Shown: positions 24,155-36,409 of the stretch, piece after piece
Layout of the letters: each line of letters begins with the position of its first letter
Position numbering within the stretch: position 1 is the stretch's first letter
Assembly: GCA_014529385.2 (NCBI GenBank)
Contig: CM043945.1
Location: 139,091,241 to 139,155,240, forward strand
Direction: 5' to 3'
Source: Adiantum capillus-veneris
Taxonomy: Eukaryota > Streptophyta > Polypodiopsida > Polypodiales > Pteridaceae
Length of the DNA stretch: 64,000 nt
Notes under the pieces: generated by a model
What the model was told of the DNA's origin: nothing
The model's input: the letters and a program-made list of their open reading frames with translations, nothing else
Databases searched by the model: none
Position numbers and translations under genes: made by a program

Positions 24155-26800
24155 TGAAAACCTTAGGTAGGTGACCGAGACTAGTCCTTGAGGATAGGGA
24201 TTTTTGGCTTTCCAAGAGTCTCGTTTTACATTTAGATAGGATCAGAGGGTGGAGGACTCTCTAGGTCTTAGAGGGAGTATATGAAGCGTGTGTCTGGCCT
24301 AGATCCTTCGACCTAGGTAGACTAAGATAGTTTTAGATACTAGTTGAGTTCTTGAGTAGAAGTTGGAGTGGTAGAAGCGGTGAGAGGAGATCTTGAGAGT
24401 CCGGAGAGGCCAGAAGGCAACCAAAACACCATTATCATCATTTCACATGATGAGTAGGAGTAGAGTAAGTAGGACATCATGATTCAGGACCTAGAGCACT
24501 TCATTACTTGCTTGGTAAATTCATCACAAGTTTGTAAAAGACGCAAAAAGACGCAAAAGGGTGTTTGGAAGCTTAAGTGAAGTCCAAAAGTTATTGTGAG
24601 TGTTTTTGATAGAGCTGCAGAGCATGAGGAGCATTTCTGTCAAGAAAAAAATTAATTTCAAGACAGGAGACATCCTACGCGTAGCATATCTAAAGGCTAA
24701 TCTGGTGGGAATTTTGGGATTTCGAGTTGACCAGTGTGTTCAGAAGGTGGGGTTTACCCTATTTTCAACTGGAAAGTGGAAATTTGACCATATCTTGATA
24801 AGATAAGGCCAGGTAGACTGAAATTGCCAGACATCCTATCCAAATTGTACCAAAGCATTATTTTAAGACCAAAACCATAAGATGGTTGCATGAGCATGAC
24901 TCGCATGATATATTGAGTGACTGAGAGGGGTTTCACCTCATTTGGGTTAGAAAATTTGGGTTCAAAGCGGACTTTAGCACTTTCGACTTAAAAAGGCAAG
25001 AACAACTAAAATTGGGGACTTTTGAAACCCAAACCAAAATCTGAGTATACCACTGGGTTGTTGACATCAAAGGGAAGTTGTGGGTCAAGTCTGGGGTCAA
25101 ATAGGCCAAAAAGACATCCTACGCGTAGGATATCTTCTCTGTGATTTTACGCTCCAAACCTAATTTTGAGCATACCAAAGTGATTAGCAACTCAAGAGGA
25201 GACCGTGTTTTGAATTTAAAGCCATTCTGATGAAAAAGACATCCTACGCTGTCGAGAAATTTGCGGTCTTGCCAGGAAAGCACCGAGCTTATGGCTGTGA
25301 GAGTTTGTGAGAGAACTCAACAAAAACTATATGAAGGAGTTAAACCATAGATGCCATGAAGACTAGGGTTTGGAAAGAAGTGCAATCAAAGAAGACTCAC
25401 TCTTTCTCTCTTGCATTCACACACACAAAGAAAGAACACAAAAGAGAATGTCAAAACAATACGAAGATGAAAACATCAAGGGTCATATCGTATCATGGGT
25501 AATATGAAAGGGTTAATGGATGAGTTAATGGCATTCAATCTTGGCTGACCAAATAGGCTACGAATTGTTCTTTGGAATTGTAGTTTTGTGCTTAACATAA
25601 TATATATATTTTGTCTAGTGATTGGGATTAATTGTGTGTACAAATCCTCTTGGTTCATAGCAAGATAACTACGCTTACATCAAAAGAAAAATTATAGTCT
25701 ATGAGAGGTAGTATGATGGGATCCGGTGATAGATGTATTTCATTGAGCCTTTCAGTGCTAAAGAGAAACACTATACGTTGTTGAAAGTGTATTTTACGGC
25801 TAATCCATACGTTAATTCTAATAGATTGTACAGAGTGAAAGCGATAGAAATGATCATCATGTGGGTTATTCATCTAGGATAGTATGTGAGAAATGTAGAT
25901 ATGAGAGAAGTGAAGAGATGAGAATTTTCCCTCCCAAGCCCTATTCTTGCCCGTAGACAATAAGGATACTGCGGGGAGAGATGTACCTGTAGCAAAGAGA
26001 ACCTAAAATTTGTAGAGAGAATGAATTACTAAGAGTGAGAGAGATAGATTTGGTTAAGGAGATGAGATTAGATACATATATATATATATATATATATGTC
26101 AGATTAGAGATGAAAAAGAAAACAATAAGAAATCAGGAAAACATCAATGTAGAACACATCTTACTTGACAAACCCTTCGGCACCATTACTGATGGAGAGA
26201 GAAGAAGAGGGGAGCACTCCACTTTGATTGATACGCCAAGTACAACACCTTCTTTGATTAGAGTTGATATTCCAAGGATAGTGTACAAGAATGGCTAGTC
26301 TTCCTCTAGGAGAAAGTGTAGGCTTGGGCTTATGTTAATGGGGCTAAGTACAATTAAGCATTACTACTCACTCCCTCAAGAATTCCTCTCATCAATGGAT
26401 TGAATGCTTGAGTTCCTTTTCAAGGAAGAATAGGTCCCCTTTTATAGGTGAAGGGAGCCCCCAAAGGTTTACACAAGAAGAAAGGAACCAGTGTGACCAG
26501 GAATCGGAAAAGTTGGAAATGAGCTGTCCCTGAAGACCATATTAGGTAAAGTGGGAAAATCCCAATTCCCAGGTTGGACAACTTTCAATATATCATGTAT
26601 AAAATATAGAGATTTTGTCAAAAATTTGAGTTTTCTTAAGGTCTCATTCCACTTTATGCACATACAATACACAATGAAAACAACTAAAATATCATGGTTT
26701 CAATCAATTGGATTATTAGGAGAGGAGTATATTGCATCCATTATCGTTGTCTATGTTCTAATGTCCTACCTACAACTTATCTCAACATGGAGAGCTTGGT
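24155..26800. other. Untranslated or decayed interior of the LTR element; no gene recognised
   Basis: No gag, protease, polymerase or integrase motif was found. Between 24,660 and 25,240 the phrase agacatcctacgcg recurs (listed separately). Two minus-strand frames at 25,476-25,658 and 25,655-25,873 share a weak pattern (FQ...RLN.I...P.ILP.I.Y), which may be an old duplication. An AT dinucleotide tract lies at 26,072-26,097. Where the element ends is not visible. Confidence 0.45.
24660..25250 (+). repeat. Decayed repeats carrying the palindrome atcctacgcgtaggat
   Basis: The phrase gacatcctacg or a close variant occurs near 24,669, 24,830, 25,110 and 25,229, with an outlying copy near 23,771 inside the LTR. 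At 25,110 it extends into atcctacgcgtaggat, a perfect 16-bp palindrome. Text between copies is partly alike (ccaaacc...tttgagcataccaaagtg versus ccaaaa...tctgagtataccactggg), suggesting a diverged tandem array of about 120-160 bp units. Confidence 0.55.
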
Positions 26801-26804
26801 TTCT

Positions 26805-28480
26805 AGGTCCACCACTTGTCCAAGTTAATGTAAAAGTGACTCAAGGTTCACAACTTGTGAAAGCAAGGATCCATTGAGGAATACAATCCACTTGGCTATT
26901 TTTCCTTAATTTATTGCATGTGACATTTAAGCAAGGTCCACTTCTAATCTATAACTTCTTAATTTGAGGCATGGGGCATACATAAAATATGTAGCATATG
27001 CTCTATTGCCTCATAGGAAGGTTGGTTTCAAGGTGCACTTATCCATGCTAGCCTATCTTGGAGAAATGATGGAGCTTGCTTCTCTCCTTGTTTCAATGGA
27101 GACTAGCTTGGACAAGTGGTGGACCTTTGCTTCTCTCTATGTTTCAATAGAATTAGCTTGGACAAGTGGTGATCTTGGAACAAAACCCCCATGTAAAACA
27201 TATCATGGGTATTCCAAGTGATTAGAAAGATTACCATTTAAGATATAACCTTATAGGTTGGACAACTAGATCTTGGCTTGGAGAAATGGTGGACCTTTGA
27301 TTCTCTCCATGTTTCAATGGAGTCTATCTTGGAGAAATGGTGGAGCTTGCTTCTGTCCATGTTTCAATGGAGCCTAGCTTGAACAGTTGGTGGACCTTTG
27401 CTTCTCTCTATGTTTCAATAGAGTTAGCTTAGACACGTGGTGGATCTTCAAAATAAACCAACTACTATCAATGTTGCCTAGCTTGGACAAGTGGTGGAGT
27501 GTTTCTCTACTCCATGTTTCAATGGATCTTAGCTTGGACAAGTGTTGGACCTTAAAACAAAAACCCCATGTACAACATAGAATGGATTTTCTAGATTTCA
27601 ATGGAGTCTAGCTTTAACAAATGGTGGAGCTTGTCTTCATCCATGTTTCAATGAAACTAGCTTGGACAAGTGGTGGACCTTGTAACAAACCCTCCCATGT
27701 ACAACATATCATTGGTTTTCTAAGTGATGGGAAGGAATACCATTCAAGATATAAACTTATAGCTTGGATAAGTAGTTGACTTTAAAACCAAATTCATCAT
27801 AATACAATGAAATACAGGTCAGCCAATTCCTAAATCTTGAGACCAAACCTCCCATGCTATTAGAGATAATATATTGGATAAGTGGTGGACCTTCTATTAT
27901 TTTCCCATGCCTAGTTTAGACAACCGGTACACTTCGCAGCTATAAAGGTTGGACGAGTTGTGGAGCCTTGTTTCTATCCATGTTTTAATGGATCCTAGCT
28001 TGGACAAGTGGTGGACCTTGGAAAAAAGCTTCCATGTACAACATATATGAGGTTTTCCATGTTTTAATGGAGCCTATCTTGGACAAATGGTGAAGCTTTC
28101 TTCTCTCCATGTTGATTTTGGAACTACCTTAGACAAGTGGTGGAGCTTTTCTTTTCTACTCTTCATAATACAATGAAGTATATGTTGGTTACATGGTGAA
28201 TCTTAAGGCCAAACCTCCCATTTTACTAGAGATGATAGGTTGGACAAGTGGATCAACCTTCTATCATTTCTCCATGACTATATTGGACAATTAGTAGACA
28301 TAACATCTCTCTATGTTGTCTAGAGATGAGCTTGGACAAGTGATGGACCCTGCTTCTCTCTCCCCTTGGTTTACTAGTTTGAAGACTCAGTATATATACT
28401 TTCTTAGATCTAGCTTGAACAAGTGGTGGACCTTGCATCCACAATCTTAATTCAGTATAAAAAAGTATATGAAAAAATAA
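26805..28480 (+). repeat. Minisatellite array A (gcttggacaagtggtggacc core)
   Basis: Dozens of copies of the core occur in phrases such as atgtttcaatggagcctagcttggacaagtggtgg. The first two copies (26,808-26,872) are in the opposite orientation, then from about 27,050 the array runs in plus orientation. Copies are more diverged than in the central arrays. The end segment, 27,989-28,420, is duplicated at 33,862-34,290. Confidence 0.9.
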
Positions 28481-29270
28481 CATAGGAATCTTGGTTTGAA
28501 GGTCAAGCAATTAGGTTCCAAATGCACATAATAATATATTTTCCACCCATATTAAAAGAAAGTTAAATATGCACATAATAATATATTTTCCAAATGCACA
28601 TAATAATATATTTTCCACCCATATTAAAAGAAAGTTAAATATGTTATTACCAAATTGACAAAGGTAACGTCCAAGAATTATATCTTTCCATCTTGTCAGA
28701 TCTAAATCTTCATCAAGGCGACATGCATGTATACATCAACTTTCAAGCCATTCAAGAATACATGCACTTAGATTCCATAGTTTTGTTTTCAAAGTCTTTT
28801 AGGTTCTAAAACTCTTTCACATAAAGTATGTAATGACAAAATTCTTGAAGCAAACATTTGTGCCCAAGAAAAAGATCCCTCTCACATATTTAAAGTCCAT
28901 GAATTCTCTGATCCACACTTACAAGTTTTATTTTGACATCAAACATCAATTCTTTCATAGTTCCAAATAAATGCAACCTCGATATGAATTGACAAAAAAT
29001 GAATTTCTTTTACTATATGACCCAACATAGGCCCCAATCAAATAAAAAATGAGTCCCCAAAAATTTGGGTGCACTCTAGCAATACATCAGAGTCCCCTTA
29101 CAATAGGATGCACTCCAATAGTACATTGAAGTCCCCTTAGAGTAGGGTGCACTCCATTCAAGTGTTCATAAAATTGACACACCTTTTATAAAAAAAAAAA
29201 AGACTATATCAAATTATACAAATGTTGAAAGATACACACTAGAATAAAAAAAGCATCTTATAGCCATATT
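28480..29270. other. No gene seen; AT-rich DNA with a local duplication
   Basis: A 72-bp unit beginning aaatgcacataataatatat is duplicated at 28,520-28,641. A pair of related phrases (gtacattgaagtcccctta, catcagagtcccctta) lies near 29,090-29,140. No coding motif was found. Confidence 0.6.
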
Positions 29271-29273
29271 TAT

Positions 29274-30045
29274 TCAATGCTTTCGTGTTGACAAGTACAC
29301 ACCAAGGACATAATTTGTCTCAGAATCACTATACTGATTTACAATTGTGTTATATGTATAGACTCTCTTATCTCTTGCATACAACCATCCTACCAACCAT
29401 GGAATTATGGTTCTCTGCAAGAAGTTTTGAAGTTGCTCGGAAGTTTGCCTCCACATCTTTGGAAATATAAGATATGTCCCTGGCATGTTCACATCACCCT
29501 ATATGGAGTGTCATCAAAAATTAAGGTATTGTTTGCATCCAAATCCTCAAATATCTTCCAAATATCACTCAGATTTTTGTGATAAACCTTGTAAATCCTA
29601 ACATGATATTTGGATTTTGGCAATTTTTGTTACTCATAAACACCTTGAACTTGGTATACTGCTCAGGAAAACACTTTTGTGTGATGCGTTGCACCCTTGT
29701 TAAGTTATAGCAACTCCATATCCATAGCTCAAAGTATTCAGCACAAAAATCCAAAAAACTTTGTGCGTCTGGTCGCACCACATGATAAACTTCATCTTTG
29801 TCCTCCACAAGTCGCATGTGTTGAGCCCAAGATGGCATAGAATCTCCATGTTTCATTTCAATGTCTTGAGAAGTAACCCCTCTAGATCCAAGATAAGTAC
29901 TCTTTTGATGTCCTTGAAAGCAAGTGGTAGGTGATAAGGAGGTGATTCATTCCTTGGACAAGGTCTTGAGGAGGTTGGATGGGTAATTCAATAGTTTTCT
30001 TCAATTTATGCCAGCATATAGCCAATCCATTTTTCTGTAATGGTT
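29274..30045 (-). CDS. FCP1-like HAD-superfamily domain (copy 2), frame-broken exon
   Basis: FCP1-like (NIF) domains are Asp-based phosphatases, including those acting on the RNA polymerase II tail. A 3' splice site (tttaatttcag) abuts 30,045. Reading down the minus strand, motif I is VLILDLEGLLLKT (near 29,875-29,905), followed by VVRPDAQSFLDFCAEYFELW and IWSCYN (near 29,720-29,790) and motif III/IV TLIFDDTPYR (near 29,500-29,530). A conserved tail follows (NMPGTYLIFPKMW to the stop near 29,274). The motif order fits the family. At least three single-base frame changes separate the blocks. In motif I the usual DxD is DLE, so the nucleophile Asp is kept and the second Asp is Glu. It is related to, but clearly diverged from, the copy at 35.2-36.4 kb. 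Whether it is a separate gene or a distal exon is unknown. Confidence 0.62.
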
Positions 30046-30049
30046 CTGA

Positions 30050-30330
30050 AATTAAAGAACAAGAACACTTAATGCAAACACAACAATAGACATGAGTTTT
30101 ACATTGTCTACCCTAAGGTTTTATTAGATACCAAAATCATCTATGATCTTCATTAATAGAAAGAAAGTCAAATTAAAACTCCTGACTCTTTTTTTATGCT
30201 ACACTCTCTCTTAGTCTCAATACCATGGAGTTCAACTAGACTTAAGTCAACTAATAACTACTACTTGTTGTTAAAAGGTATGCTTGAAGTGTATAAGGCT
30301 TAACCAATGCTCTAGTGTAGAATGGGTATT
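30050..30330. other. No gene seen
   Basis: AT-rich stretch directly upstream of the HAD copy 2 splice acceptor, with pyrimidine-rich sequence on the minus strand. It is probably intronic. Confidence 0.5.
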
Positions 30331-33300
30331 TAGGTCTCAAGGTCTACCACTTATCCAAGCAAGATCCATTTAGATATGGAAACCCAATTTTTCTTAATAT
30401 TAATGATATGAGTGGACAAGTGGTGAATCCTGAGACCAAGCCACTCATGCTACTAGGGATAATAGGTTGGACAGTGGTGGACCTTGAATGTAAACCCCCC
30501 ATGTACAAAGTATCAGGGGTTTTGGGTATTTCAATGGACTCTAGCATCTTGGAAACATGGTGGAGCTTACTTCTCTCATGTTTCAATGGAGTCTATCTGG
30601 GATAAATGGTGGAGCATCATTCTCTCCATGTTTCAATGGAGCCTACCTTGGACAAGTGGTGCACGTTTGTTTCTCTCTATGTTTGAACAGATTTAGCTTG
30701 GACAAGTGGTGGACCTTGGAACAAAATCCCCATGTAAACATATCATGGACATTACAAGTGGTGAGAAAAAATACCATTCAATATATAACCTTATAGGTTG
30801 GAAAAAGTGGTGGACCTTAACCCCAATATTATTAATTACATATAATGACATAGTGTGGACAAGTGGTGAATCTTGCGACCAAACTACTAGGAAAAGTACG
30901 TTGGACAAGTGGTGGACTTGAATGCAAAACCCCCCATGTACAAAAAATATTACTCATGCTACTAGGAATAATTTGGTATTAAGGTCCATGTTTCAATGGA
31001 GCCTAGCTTGGAAAAGTGGTGGACCTTTGTTTCTCTCTATGTTTCAATAGAATTTGCTTGGACAAGTGGTGAACCTTGGAACAAAACCCCCATGTAAAGC
31101 ATGTCATGGGCATTACAAGTGGTGAGAAAAAATACCATTCAAGGTATAACCTTATAGGCTGGACAAGTGGTGGACCTTAGCACCCAATTCCTCTTATTAT
31201 AATGACATATAGTGGAAAGTGGTGAATTGTGAGACCAAAACTACTAGGGATAATAGGTGGAGAAATGGTTGACCTTGAATGTAAATCACCCATGTACAAA
31301 ATATCATGGGTTTTTGCGTATTTCAATGGAGCCTAGCATCTTGGAGACATGGTGGAACTTACTTCTCTCCATGTTTTAATGGAGCCTATCTAGGAGAAAT
31401 GGTGGAGGTTCCTTCTCTCCATGTTTCAATGGAGCTAGCTTGGACAAGTCGTGGACCTTTGTTTCTCTCTATGTTTGAATATGGTTAGCTTGGACAAGTG
31501 GTGGATCTTGGAATGAAACTCCCATGTAAAACATATCATGGGCATTTCAAGTGGCGAGAAAGGATACCATTTAAGATATAACCTTATAGGTTGGACAAGT
31601 GGTGGACCTTTCACAATATAATGACATAGAGTGTACAAGTGGTGAATCTTGAAACAAACCACTCATGCTACTAGGGATAATAGGTTAAACAAGTGGTGGG
31701 CCTTGAAATAAAACCCCCTAGAGTGTTTCAATGGAGCCTAGCTTGGAAACATGGTAAAGCTTGCTTCTCTCCATGTTTCAATGCAGCCTATCTTGGATAA
31801 ATGGTGGCAGCATCATTCTCTCCATGTTTCATGGAGCTAGCTTGGACAAGTGGTGGACCTTTGTTTCTCTCTATGTTTGAATAGAGTTATCTTGGAAAGT
31901 GGTGGACCTTGGAACAAAAACCCATGTAAAACATATCATGGGCATTACAAGTGGTGAGAAAAAATACCATTCAATATATAACCTTATAGGTTGGACAAGT
32001 GGTGGACCTTAACACCCAATTATTCTTAATTATAATGACATAGAGTGGATAAGTGGTGAAATTGGGACCAAACTACTAGGGAAATAGGTTGGACAAGTGG
32101 TGGACCTTGAATGTAAACGCCCCATGACAAAATATCACTCATGTACTAGAAATAATTTGGTATTAAGGTCCATGTTTCAATGCAGCCTAGCTTGGAAAAG
32201 TGGTGGACCTTTGTTTCTCTCTATGTTTCAATAGATTTATCTTGGACAAGTGGTGTACCTTGGAACAAAACCCCCATGTAAATCATGTCATGGGCATTAC
32301 AAGTGGTGAGAAAAAATACCATTCAAGCTATAACATTATAGGTTGGACAAGTGGTGGACCTTAACACCTAATTCCTCTTAATATAATGACATAGAGTGGA
32401 CAAGTGGTGAATCATGAGACCAAACTACTAGGGATAATAGGTTGGACAAGTGGTGAACCTTGAATGTAAACCCCCCATGTACAAAAAAATTATGGGTATT
32501 GGGTATTTCAATGGAGCCTAGCAACTTGGAGACATGGTGGAGCTTATTTCTCTCCATGTTTCAATGGAGCCTATCTAGAGAAACAGTGGAGGTTCCTTCT
32601 CTCCCTGTTTCAATGAGCCTAGCTTGGACAAGTGGTGGACCTTTCTTTCTCTATATGTTTTAATAGAGTTAGCTGGACAAGTGGTGGACCTTGGAATGAA
32701 ACCCCCATGTAAAACATATCATGGGCATTTCAAGTGGTGAGAAAGGATACTATTTAAAATATAACCTTATGGGCTGGACAAGTGGTGGACTTTAACACAT
32801 ATTTCTTCTTAATATAATGACATAGAGTGTACAAGTGGTGAATCTTGAGACCAAACCACTCTTGCTACTAGGGATAATAGGTTGGACAAGTGGTGGACCT
32901 TGAATGTAAAACCCCTCATGTACAAAATTATGGGTTTAGGGTATTTCAATGGAGCCTAGCTTGGAGACATGGTGGAGATTGCTTCTCTCAATGTTCAATG
33001 GAACCTATCTTGGAGAAATGGTGGATCATCCTTTCTCCATGTTTCAATGGAGCCTATCTTGGACAAGTGGTGGACTTTGCTTCTCTCTATGTTTCAATGG
33101 AGTTGCTTGGACAAGTGGTGGGTTTGGAACAAAACCCCTTTGTAAAACATAGCATGGACATTACAAGTGATGAGGAAAAATATCATTCAAGATATAACCT
33201 TATAGGTTGGAAAAGTGGTGTTGGACCTTGACAAGTGGTGAAGGATACCATTTAAGATATACCCTTATAGGTTGGACAAGTGGTGGACCTTAACACCCAG

Positions 33301-34290
33301 TTATTCTTAATATAATGACATAGAGTGGATAAGTGGTGAATCTTAAGACCAAATCACTCATGCTACTAGGTATAATACGTTAGAGAAGTGGTAGACCTTG
33401 AATGTAAACACCCCATGTACAAAATATCATGGTTTTAGGGTGTTTCAATGGAGCCTAGAATTCGGAGACATGGTAGATCTTGATTCTTTCCATGTTTGAA
33501 TGGCACCTATCTTGGAAAAATGATGGAGGTTACTTCTCTCCATACTTCAACGGAGCCTAGCTTTGACAAGTGGTGAACCTTTGCTTCTCTCTATGTTTGA
33601 ATAGAGTTAGCTTGGACAAGTGGTGGACCTTTGCTTCTCTCTATGTTTGAATAGAGTTAGCTTGGACAAGTGGTGGACCTTGGAATGAAACCCCCGTGTA
33701 AAACATATCATGGGCATTTCAAGTGGTGAGAAAGGATACCATTTAAGATATAACCTTATAGGTTGGACAAGTGGTGGACCTTAATACATAGTTCTTCTTA
33801 ATATAATGACATAGAGTGTACAAGTGGTGTATCTTGAGACCAAACCACTCGTGCTACTAGGGATCCTAGCTTGGACAAGTGGTGGACCTTGGAAAAAAGT
33901 CCCCCTGTACAACATAGATGAGTTTTTTCATGTTTTAATGGAAGAGAGATTCGACAAATGGTGGAGCTTGCTTATCTCCATGTGGATTTTAGAACTAGCT
34001 TGGACAAGTGGTGGAGCTTTGCTTTTTACTCTTCATAATACAATGATGTATAGGTTGGTTACATGGTGAATCTTAAGGCCAAACCTCCCATCTTACTAGA
34101 GATGATAGGTTGGACAAGTGGTCAACCTTCTATCATTTCTCCATGCCTATAATTAGACAATTAGTAGAACTAGCATCTTTCTATGTTGTCTAGAGCTGAG
34201 CTTGGACAAGTAGTGGACCTTGCTACTCTCTTCCCTTGGATTATTAGTTTGAAGACTCATTATATATACTTGCTTAGATCTATATAATTA
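30330..34290 (+). repeat. Minisatellite array B
   Basis: Same core family as array A. One inverted copy at 30,333-30,370 opens the array. From 30,408 it runs in plus orientation with higher-order units of roughly 360-440 bp, each containing the landmarks ggaacaaaacccccatgtaa, caagtggtgagaaa and gggataataggttggac. At 33,581-33,690 a 50-bp monomer is repeated exactly, showing the basic period. The last 430 bp (33,862-34,290) repeat the end of array A. Confidence 0.93.
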
Positions 34291-35005
34291 CTCATTAGTT
34301 AGGTTACAAGTGGGTATGTAATTTGTTAGCCTCCAAGGGACTTTGAATATTGAATAGTAGAAAGTCAAGTGCTGGTTTGAAGATCTTTTGCTTATCTAAA
34401 ACTAGACTCTAACTCAATAATAAGTTTCATAAGTTCCACGAATTGTCCTCTAGGCTCCAAAAGAGTCTTAATTGGTTTGTGCTAGATTCTAACTTCTTGA
34501 TGGGGTAGAATCCTAGAAAAATGAGGCACTATAAGTTTTACCTTAGCTCAAATGGATTTTCACTTAAACTCGACTGCAATTTGGCTATCTAGTCTTTGTC
34601 TCGATGGAGTTTAACACTAGATACATAGTAGTGATATTTAAGCTTCATGTCTCTTCACTGATCGAGATATGAGACCATACTTTCAAGGTCACCACTTGTC
34701 TTACCTAAAGACCAATGTGAGACATGGGAGAGCAAGAAAGCCATCCGATATTGTTTTAAGGACTATTACATAGGCAATCAATAACTTAAGTAAAGCAAAA
34801 GACTTGGATCTTTCACAATTAATAACTTAAGTAAAGCCAAAAAGACTTGGATCTTTGACAGTTTTTTTCAAACTAAAAAAGCACAATCTCATGCTAACAA
34901 AACTATAATCACAATTGAAAGGTTTGAACAAGAAAAAGATCAACAATCTTAATAAGAAGGATACTTTTCATTTCATTTGATGATTACAAACTAAAAATAA
35001 GTCTC
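34291..35005. other. No gene seen; contains the orientation switch of the minisatellite
   Basis: The last plus-oriented core lies near 34,200. A reverse-oriented relative (aaggtcaccacttgtctta) appears near 34,685. The phrase cttaagtaaagc...aaaagacttggatcttt is duplicated at 34,785 and 34,830. It probably includes the 3' untranslated region or flank of the HAD gene to the right. Confidence 0.5.
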
Positions 35006-35113
35006 TCAAGAAATTGATAAACAAAAAATGTAGGTGACTGCTTCATTATTTTGAGCAAAAATATCAAAATCTCTATTGATTGAGCTCCATCTAGTAGTAT
35101 CCTTTGTAAGATC
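35006..35113 (-). CDS. Possible small terminal exon after the HAD domain
   Basis: A good acceptor (attccttctgcag) precedes 35,113. The following frame DLTKDTTRWSS... stays open for about 35 codons to a TGA at 35,006-35,008, and a second frame is also open. There is no family motif, so this is only a splice-site-based suggestion. Confidence 0.25.
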   Translation of the reverse strand, partial: DLTKDTTRWSSINRDFDIFAQNNEAVTYIFCLSIS

Positions 35114-35204
35114 CTGCAGAAGGAATAAAAAGAAAGATTTGTTAGATACATGCACATGAGTGTTCAAGCATGTGTATCAAGAATATATGACATGTCACTA
35201 GTAC

Positions 35205-36406
35205 CTTAGGGTTGCTTTCTATCCAGCCTTAGAAGATTGTTCTCAGCTTTCACCTTATTTATATAAGCCTTTGCTGTGGTTGCCTTCACAAAACTCCTTT
35301 TGTGTTACAACCCAATTGCCTAGCTAAAGTGGTCAATTGTGACGCCTTCATGCTTTCAATGGGTGTACGCTCCTTTGCCAAGATCTCTTGTATTTGGGCT
35401 CTTCTCATTTCATTGCGGTGGCTTGTGTCACTTGCATCTTCAATGATAGTTTCATTCTGTCACCTTTTGCAGGTGGTATTCTTCTTGTAAAGAACACCTT
35501 AGCTGACCAAACATCATTTTTCTGCTTCCAATACTCCATGATTTGTTTGTATTCACTATCATTTGTCACTATAGGTTGTCCATAACGATTAGAAGCAATT
35601 AAATCACGCACATCCTTCTCTCATCAAGCTGAATCAAGTATGGCAGTAGCTCCTCAAGAGCATATTGTCAACCATCTTCTCAGCATCAAATTGTGGTGGA
35701 AAAATGCAATTGTTTGCTGGTGAAATACATCCCTTGTAAGGAGAGTCATCAATAAGCACTGTTCTTTGTGGATCACATTCAAACCCCATGCAATTTGGCT
35801 AGAGGCTTGAACATTGCCTCAACGTTTGGATTGTCGGGTCTAAACAATTTTTGAGTTTGAGCGGTGTAGCAAACATCTTGCGACCAAATTGCAAAGAAAG
35901 GCAATGTATCCTCAGCTAAGTTGTTTAGTGCTGCAAGGATTTGATACACATTATTCCTAGTAGCTGTCGACCAAATTGCAACATTAAACCTTTGTAAAAT
36001 AGTCTTCAAGAATTGGATGCAACACCTGGCCTGAGTATAATATATCTTTTTGAATCCATTTGCACTGAGTTGTGGTGTGAGGATGGTTGAGGGGAACGTT
36101 TCAACAATAGACCATTTAAATCCAATATAATTGTAAGCATGGATTTCTCAACATCTACGCTACATGACATAGTACCAATTGGCAATAGCTCGTGAGTGGA
36201 CTTTTCCAGTCTCTTTTGATGTATGTTGCATTTTTGAAGCATCGATTTCTTGGTTCTCATTATTGGAAGCTTGCTCAAGTTGCACAACACTAGACTCTAG
36301 TATAGAAATATCATCCATCTTGGGCACTTTAGAAACACCATAGAATCTATGGATTCTATAGTTGTTGACTGAACCATAGGAGCATTATCCATCCCAGTTT
36401 GTGAAT
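35205..36406 (-). CDS. FCP1-like HAD-superfamily protein (copy 1), frame-broken exon
   Basis: A 3' splice site (tgtgtttttctag) abuts 36,406. The minus strand then shows an N-terminal acidic/polar region (MDNAPMVQSTTIES), motif I TIILDLNGLLLKR (near 36,105-36,140), RPGVAS, then LKTILQRFNVAIWSTATRNN (motif II region, near 35,945-36,010), LNNLAEDTLPFFAIWSQDVC, RPDNPNVE, motif III/IV RTVLIDDSPYKG (near 35,735-35,765), and the family tail LLPYLIQLDE...NRYGQP (near 35,580-35,650). A Lys/Arg/Glu-rich C-terminus follows to about 35,205, where AAG|gtacta could be a donor. The order and content match plant FCP1-like HAD phosphatases. Motif I is DLN instead of DxD. At least four single-base frame shifts divide it (for example near 36,005 and 35,620). 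Confidence 0.72.
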
Positions 36407-36409
36407 CTA

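Noticed and set aside
25476-25873. Two minus-strand frames with a weakly shared pattern
   Set aside because: Similarity is slight and the DNA is strongly diverged; kept only as a note in the LTR interior entry.
26035-26298. 87-codon plus-strand frame
   Set aside because: Crosses an AT microsatellite (Tyr-Ile repeat) and has no recognisable domain.
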